From contig CAJQNS010000005.1 in NCBI GenBank assembly GCA_905479735.1, positions 1 to 52,752 on the forward strand: 52,752 nt of DNA, in the 5' to 3' direction. The notes beneath the pieces were generated by a model that saw only the letters and a program-made list of their open reading frames with translations, was not told the DNA's origin and ran no database searches. Numbering within the stretch: the first letter of the stretch is position 1; each line of letters starts with the position of its first letter. Positions 48,765 to 52,752 of this stretch are shown here, in pieces. The stretch comes from an uncultured Desulfofustis sp. (lineage in GTDB: Bacteria > Desulfobacterota > Desulfobulbia > Desulfobulbales > Desulfocapsaceae). Made by a program: the position numbers and the translations under genes.

Positions 48765-49136
48765 ATGAAAGAGCTCAGATTACTAATGCTAGGCAGAGAT
48801 GAAACTGCCCTTGCCGATCTGGAACAGGCGCTGATCGAAAGCGGGCGGCTCAGCGTTACCCGCCTGAGTACGCCCGAACAGGTTTACGAAACCATAGCAA
48901 ATTCCCAAGTCGATGCGGTGATTGCCGACGAGCAGGTGGAGGGGGGCAGCGGGCTCGAGTTCGTTCGTAAACTGGTGCGCAGCAACCCATTTATCAATTG
49001 CGCCCTGGTCTCCTCGCTTTATCCCGACGAGTTCCACGAGGCAACTGAGGGGTACGGAGTGTTCATGCAGCTTCCGGTGCAGCCTGGGAAAGAAGAGGCC
49101 CGAGAGCTCGTCGCCCAGCTCGAAAAAATCTGTTGA
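48765..49136 (+). CDS. Degenerate response-regulator receiver-like protein
   Basis: A 123-residue protein with a receiver-like fold: RLLMLGRDETALADLEQALIESGRL, DAVIADEQVEGGSGLEFVRKLVRSNP, VFMQLPVQPGKEEARELVAQL. The D in VIADEQ could be a phospho-site, but the acid pocket reads GRDE and the conserved Lys before Pro is Leu (QLPVQP), so phosphorylation is doubtful. It may act as a protein-protein module. Located between the small protein and the MinD-like ATPase. Confidence 0.7.
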   Translation: MKELRLLMLGRDETALADLEQALIESGRLSVTRLSTPEQVYETIANSQVDAVIADEQVEGGSGLEFVRKLVRSNPFINCALVSSLYPDEFHEATEGYGVFMQLPVQPGKEEARELVAQLEKIC

Positions 49137-49167
49137 ATTTTACCACGACCGAAGAGAGAGAAAACAA

Positions 49168-50022
49168 ATGATCATCAGTGTCGCAAGCGGCAAAGGCGGT
49201 ACCGGCAAGACCACCGTCTCCACCAACCTGGCTGCCAGCCTGGACAGACCTTTGAAACTTCTGGACTGCGATGTCGAGGAGCCCAACGCCCATCTGTTCA
49301 TAAAGCCAGAGCATCTGGTTTCAAAAATAGAGTCGACATTCGTACCGGTTATTGATGAGCAACGGTGCACCGGCTGCAGAAAATGCGCCGATCTTTGTCA
49401 GTTCAATGCCCTTGCCGTAATCGGCGACAAGGTTCTGGTCTTTCCAGAGCTTTGCCACAGCTGCGAAGGCTGTCGGCTGATCTGTCCGGAACAGGCGGTG
49501 GAAGAAGGGCACCGGGAACTGGGCACGATTGAGACGGGGGTCTGGAAACATGTCAGTTTCAGCTATGGCCGGCTCCGTGTCGGGGAAGCCATGAGCCCGC
49601 CGCTGATCAACCGCGTCCAGTCGCTCATCGAGCCCGATGATCTGGTGATTATCGATGCCCCCCCGGGCACTTCCTGTCCGGCCATCAACGCCATGAAGGT
49701 GAGTGATTTTGTCCTGCTGGTGACCGAGCCAACCCCCTTTGGGCTGCATGATCTGGTGCTGACTGTCGAGGCGGTCAGGCAGTTGTCCATTCCCTGTGGG
49801 CTGGTGATAAATCGTGCCGATATCGGCAACGATGAACTGTATCACTATGCCCGACGCGAGGGCTTGCCGATCCTGCTGGAGATCCCTTTTCAGAGAACCA
49901 TAGCCGAGATCTACTCAAGAGGCGGGCTGCTGGTTGAACAATCACCTGAGTGGCGGACCAGGTTCTGCCAGCTCTTCGCCAGCATCCTGCAGGCAGCTGC
50001 AGAAGCGGAGGTCAGCCAATGA
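49168..50022 (+). CDS. MinD/Mrp-type ATPase with inserted ferredoxin domain (first)
   Basis: A 284-residue P-loop ATPase: SGKGGTGKTTVSTNLAASL (deviant Walker A) at 7-25, LLDCDVEEPNAHLF, an inserted ferredoxin pair (CTGCRKCADLCQF, CHSCEGCRLICPEQ), then IIDAPPGTSCPAINAM and ADIGNDELYHYARREGLPIL. Same layout as the DVU2103/DVU2104-type ATPases of the ORP complex from memory. Cytoplasmic; ATP-driven cluster transfer or positioning. Overlaps the next gene by four bases. Confidence 0.9.
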   Translation: MIISVASGKGGTGKTTVSTNLAASLDRPLKLLDCDVEEPNAHLFIKPEHLVSKIESTFVPVIDEQRCTGCRKCADLCQFNALAVIGDKVLVFPELCHSCEGCRLICPEQAVEEGHRELGTIETGVWKHVSFSYGRLRVGEAMSPPLINRVQSLIEPDDLVIIDAPPGTSCPAINAMKVSDFVLLVTEPTPFGLHDLVLTVEAVRQLSIPCGLVINRADIGNDELYHYARREGLPILLEIPFQRTIAEIYSRGGLLVEQSPEWRTRFCQLFASILQAAAEAEVSQ

Positions 50023-50921
50023 AAGAACTGGTGGTAATCAGCGGTAAGGGGGGAACCGGTAAAACAAGTTTAACGGCGGCCTTTGGTTCGCTGGCGGACA
50101 ATCATCTGTTCTGCGATACCGATGTTGACGCGGCTGATCTGCATTTATTGCTCGATCCCAAGGTCTTAGAAAAAAATGAGTTCATCGGCGGCAGCAAGGC
50201 GACAATTATCGCAGATCACTGCAGCGGTTGCGGTTTGTGCACCGAAGTGTGCAAATTTTCAGCTATAAACGAGGATTTCGTGGTCGATCCAATCGAATGC
50301 GAAGGCTGTGGCGTCTGTCACGCCTTCTGCCCGGAGCATGCTGTCGACTTTCAGCCCAGAAAGTGCGGTGAATGGTTTACTTCCACGACCCGCTTCGGGC
50401 CGATGGTCCATGCCCATCTGGGCATCGGTGAGGAGAACTCCGGAAAGCTGGTGAGCCTGATCCGGAAGCAGGCACAGATTCTCGCCCAAGAGAACCAGCT
50501 GGAATTGATCGTCACTGACGGTCCCCCCGGTATTGGCTGCCCGGTGATTGCCTCAATCACCGGGGCGTCGGCGGTGCTGATCTTGGTCGAGCCGACCGTG
50601 TCGGGGCTCCATGATATGAAGCGGGTGGCAGAGCTGGCTCTCCATTTCAAAATCCCAGCCATGGTCTGCATCAACAAGTATGATCTCAACACCGAGATGA
50701 CTCAGGCTATCGAGAGCGAGACGGAAAAACTAAATTTACTTACTGTGGGACGAATTCCATTTGATCCAGCCTTTACCATGGCGATGGTAAACGGCAAGAC
50801 CATTATGGAATATGCTCCCTCCTCAGAACTTGCGGAAACGGTGAACTCCATCTGGACGACCATCAGGTCCTCGGAGTTCCTGACGAAAAAAGAGGCAAGA
50901 ATTTTGCCGATAATGAAATAA
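50019..50921 (+). CDS. MinD/Mrp-type ATPase with inserted ferredoxin domain (second)
   Basis: A 300-residue paralogue of the preceding gene: ISGKGGTGKTSLTAAFGSLA, DTDVDAADLHLLLDP, CSGCGLCTEVCKF, CEGCGVCHAFCPEH, VTDGPPGIGCPVIASITGA, INKYDLNTEMTQAIE. Two such ATPases in tandem, each with two 4Fe-4S motifs, are the hallmark of ORP-type clusters. ATGA overlap with the first gives coupled translation. Confidence 0.9.
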   Translation: MKELVVISGKGGTGKTSLTAAFGSLADNHLFCDTDVDAADLHLLLDPKVLEKNEFIGGSKATIIADHCSGCGLCTEVCKFSAINEDFVVDPIECEGCGVCHAFCPEHAVDFQPRKCGEWFTSTTRFGPMVHAHLGIGEENSGKLVSLIRKQAQILAQENQLELIVTDGPPGIGCPVIASITGASAVLILVEPTVSGLHDMKRVAELALHFKIPAMVCINKYDLNTEMTQAIESETEKLNLLTVGRIPFDPAFTMAMVNGKTIMEYAPSSELAETVNSIWTTIRSSEFLTKKEARILPIMK

Positions 50922-50934
50922 ACAGGAGAATGAA

Positions 50935-51321
50935 ATGAAGAAAATGCGTGTGGCAATACCCTCGGTGGGAAACGGCGGACTAGACGGCCAGAGGGCCGGC
51001 CATTTCGGTCACTGTGACGTCTTTACCTGCATCGATACCGAAAACGGTGAGATCAAAGCGGTGAGCACCATCGACAATCAGGAACACGTTCAGGGCGGTT
51101 GTATGGTGCCGGTCAACCTGCTGGCCTCGCATCAGGTCAACGCCCTGATCGTCGGCGGCATCGGGATGCGCCCGCTCATGGGTTTTCGCCAGGTCGGTAT
51201 CGATGTCTACCACGATGGCGAAAGAATCGACATCAGGCCAGTGGTTGAAGATCTGTTGGCGGGTAAACTGCCTTTGATTTCGGACGACCAGGTCTGTGGC
51301 GGCGGGGGTGGGCAACACTGA
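50935..51321 (+). CDS. NifX/NifB-fold protein with QGGC and GG tail (second)
   Basis: A 128-residue protein: VAIPSVGNGGLDGQRAGHFGHCDVFTCID, the QGGCMVPVNLL segment, ALIVGGIGMRPLMGFRQVGIDVY and a terminal CGGGGGQH. The H-F-G-H-C and Q-G-G-C positions resemble the cofactor-binding members of the family. AGGAGAATGAA precedes the ATG. Likely an apo/holo carrier or partner of the ATPases. Confidence 0.88.
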   Translation: MKKMRVAIPSVGNGGLDGQRAGHFGHCDVFTCIDTENGEIKAVSTIDNQEHVQGGCMVPVNLLASHQVNALIVGGIGMRPLMGFRQVGIDVYHDGERIDIRPVVEDLLAGKLPLISDDQVCGGGGGQH

Positions 51322-51407
51322 TATCAGGAAACGGACCTTTTGCCCAAGCCTCGATCCTGGAACAAGATTGACCGTTTCGGTAAATAAAATGCACTAGGAG
51401 ACAAGAG

Positions 51408-51767
51408 ATGAAAGTTGCAATTTCAGCCAAAGGTACAGATCTCAACAGCGATGTCGATCCCCGGTTCGGCCGGGCGGCCTTTCTCATCATAGTCGATCCT
51501 GAGACCCTCGAGTTCGAAGCCGTCGACAATTCGGCAAACGTCAGCTCTTTCAAAGGGGCAGGCATTCAAGCCGCCACCATGGTCCACGACCGTGGGGCCA
51601 GCGTCCTGATGACCGGCTACTGCGGGCCCAAAGCTTTCCAGACCCTGCAGGTCGCCGGTATCAAGGTCGTCAGCGACGTAAGCGGCACGGTCATGGAAGC
51701 ACTGGAGAGGCTCAAGTCCGGCAGTGTTGAGTATCTTGAAACAGCCAATGCGGAAGCGCACTGGTAG
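51408..51767 (+). CDS. NifX/NifB-fold protein, closest to ORP (third)
   Basis: A 119-residue protein: VAISAKGTDLNSDVDPRFGRAAFLII, FKGAGIQAATMVHDRGASVLMTGYCGPKAFQTLQVAGIKVV, ALERLKSG. The D-P-R-F-G-R and T-G-Y-C-G-P-K-A-F motifs are the ones I recall in Orp/DVU2108-type proteins, which carry a Mo-Cu-sulfide cluster. AGGAGACAAGAG precedes the ATG. Confidence 0.88.
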   Translation: MKVAISAKGTDLNSDVDPRFGRAAFLIIVDPETLEFEAVDNSANVSSFKGAGIQAATMVHDRGASVLMTGYCGPKAFQTLQVAGIKVVSDVSGTVMEALERLKSGSVEYLETANAEAHW

Positions 51768-51776
51768 GAAAAATTT

Positions 51777-51831
51777 GGGGACACAATACCTAAGGTGTCC
51801 CGTAGAGAAACACCTTAGGTATTGTGTCCCC
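51777..51831. repeat. 22-bp perfect inverted repeat with 11-base loop
   Basis: Arms 51777-51798 and 51810-51831 pair perfectly over 22 bp (GGGGACACAATACC at the left end). It lies between the ORP-like gene and the NifU-like gene, spanning the ribosome-site region of the latter. It resembles REP/RAYT-type palindromes from memory; it could stabilise or attenuate the transcript. Confidence 0.7.
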
Positions 51832-51847
51832 GTATGGAGGAAACATC

Positions 51848-52312
51848 ATGCCCATGAGCGATGACGCATTCGATGCGCTGGTCGCACAACTGCAGAACCA
51901 GGCCTTTGCTGATGCGCGGGCCGCCTACGGAGAGATAGGCTTTGAGCGCTGGCGCACCCCCCGCTTCAACGGTGCTCTTTTAGATAGTGATGCTTCGGGG
52001 GGCTTGAAGGGTGGTTGTGGAGATACCATCCACATTTATCTCAAGTTTAAGGATCACCGGGTTGAAAAAGCTTCCTACACCACTGATGGCTGTGGTTCGA
52101 GCTCACTCTGCGGATCGTTTACCGCTGAGCTGGCCCACGGGAGAAGCGCGGAAGAATTGCTTGAGCTGGAACCGGCCGATGTGTTAAACAGAATCGGCAC
52201 CTTCCCGGATGAGGAGAAACATTGTGCGACGCTGGCAATCAAGGCCTTGCAGGAGGCCGTCAACAACTACATGATCAGTGTCGTAAGTAAAAACAGGCAG
52301 GGGGACCATTAG
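51848..52312 (+). CDS. NifU-like Fe-S scaffold protein
   Basis: A 154-residue protein: CGDTIHIYLKFKDHRVEKASYTTDGCGSSSLCGSFTAELAHGRSAEELLELEPADVLNRIG, then EEKHCATLAIKALQEAVNNYM. The three cluster Cys of IscU/NifU_N are present (CGD, TDGCGSS, HCA). GGAGGAAACATC precedes ATG 51848; an upstream GTG is inside the hairpin. Soluble. Presumably supplies Fe-S to the ORP complex proteins. Confidence 0.88.
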   Translation: MPMSDDAFDALVAQLQNQAFADARAAYGEIGFERWRTPRFNGALLDSDASGGLKGGCGDTIHIYLKFKDHRVEKASYTTDGCGSSSLCGSFTAELAHGRSAEELLELEPADVLNRIGTFPDEEKHCATLAIKALQEAVNNYMISVVSKNRQGDH

Positions 52313-52348
52313 CGGCCAAGAATCTGCATCCCCCGAAGGAAATGCGTC

Positions 52349-52752
52349 ATGGTCATGAATCTATTAGTCGCCTTTGCTCTTATATTTGCGGTGGGAGCCG
52401 TCTGGTTTCTGCTCCACTACTACGGAAATCCGGTAATCGACAATCCGCAGGGGCTGGCCAGGGTGGCCGGCAATTGCGGGGACACGATGGAAATCGGGCT
52501 GCAGATCGAGGACAATGTCGTGGCCTCGACCTACAGCTGGACAGACGGCTGCGCCTATAGCAAGTTGTGTGTGGAGGCAGCAGTGATGCTGGCCCGCGAT
52601 AAACCCCTCGCCGAGGTCAAGAAGATAAACATGATCTCCATCATGGATCTTGTCGGGCAACTGCCCGAGCCCCATCTGCACTGTGCTCAACTCGCTGAGA
52701 CAACGCTGCAGAAAAGTGTTGAGGACTACATCTCCAAGGTGACCCCCCGTAA
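52349..52752 (+). CDS. Membrane-anchored NifU-like protein, 3' end cut by window
   Basis: At least 134 residues, still open at the last base. One N-terminal helix (LLVAFALIFAVGAVWFLLHYYG) anchors a NifU_N domain: RVAGNCGDTMEIGLQIEDNVVASTYSWTDGCAYSKLCVEAAVMLARDKPL, then LHCAQLAETTLQKSVEDYI. All three scaffold Cys are present. A NifU domain behind a transmembrane helix is unusual. GAAGGAA precedes ATG 52349. Confidence 0.8.
   Translation, partial: MVMNLLVAFALIFAVGAVWFLLHYYGNPVIDNPQGLARVAGNCGDTMEIGLQIEDNVVASTYSWTDGCAYSKLCVEAAVMLARDKPLAEVKKINMISIMDLVGQLPEPHLHCAQLAETTLQKSVEDYISKVTPR

Overview
The window reads as a chromosomal piece of an anaerobic, sulfate-reducer-like member of the Desulfobacterota (formerly Deltaproteobacteria), most likely near the Desulfobulbales. 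This is inferred from gene content only: an orange-protein (ORP)-type cluster with paired MinD-like Fe-S ATPases, a Tat-exported molybdopterin oxidoreductase with its own sigma-54 circuit, DUF3795/DUF3786 Cys-rich proteins, a DsrE2-like protein, and two genes with in-frame TGA codons that look like selenocysteine. No rRNA, tRNA, CRISPR array, complete insertion sequence or phage module was seen.

Layout. 0-21 kb is a loose accessory region: two Tat-exported His-rich proteins sharing an unusual leader, an NTP_transf_5 nucleotidyltransferase beside one of them, an inverted pair of about 94% identical beta/gamma-crystallin-like secreted proteins, a DsrE2 protein, a methyltransferase, a PAS-PAS-PP2C phosphatase, an MFS transporter, a serine hydrolase, and at least five genes broken by in-frame stops or 5' truncation. 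21.4-32.2 kb is one regulon on the minus strand: a periplasmic tandem PhnD sensor, histidine kinase and sigma-54 response regulator, followed by a respiratory molybdoenzyme (ArrA-like by motif), its four-cluster ferredoxin subunit, a TorD chaperone, a second ferredoxin and a TauE/SafE exporter. Palindromes GTTAC-N6-GTAAC and a near-perfect -24/-12 promoter lie exactly where this regulator should act. 32.6-33.9 kb holds a small selenoprotein with a [2Fe-2S] motif and an EamA transporter. 34-35.6 kb is an FAD-linked oxidase behind a c-di-GMP-I riboswitch with an overlapping terminator. 36-38.2 kb is ilvBN. 38.6-46.4 kb is a run of small proteins, including a second selenoprotein (peroxiredoxin-like, UxxC), a PII remnant from whose 3' end a tandem repeat grows, a MITE-like element, an enolase-superfamily enzyme and three related short proteins. 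46.4 kb to the end is an ORP-type cluster: a sigma-54 activator, its GTCGC-N6-GCGAC sites and a -24/-12 promoter, three NifX/NifB-fold proteins, a degenerate receiver, two MinD-like ferredoxin ATPases and two NifU-like scaffolds, the last membrane-anchored and cut by the window end.

How it works together. Two independent sigma-54 circuits, each with its own palindromic enhancer, control two metal-dependent systems: respiration of an unidentified oxyanion (arsenate is the best guess from motifs; the TauE/SafE exporter keeps sulfur oxyanions open) and assembly of a Mo/Cu or Fe-S carrying ORP complex. The selenoproteins show that Sec decoding is in use; ordinary gene calling would truncate or miss both. 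All assignments come from reading motifs; no database search was made.
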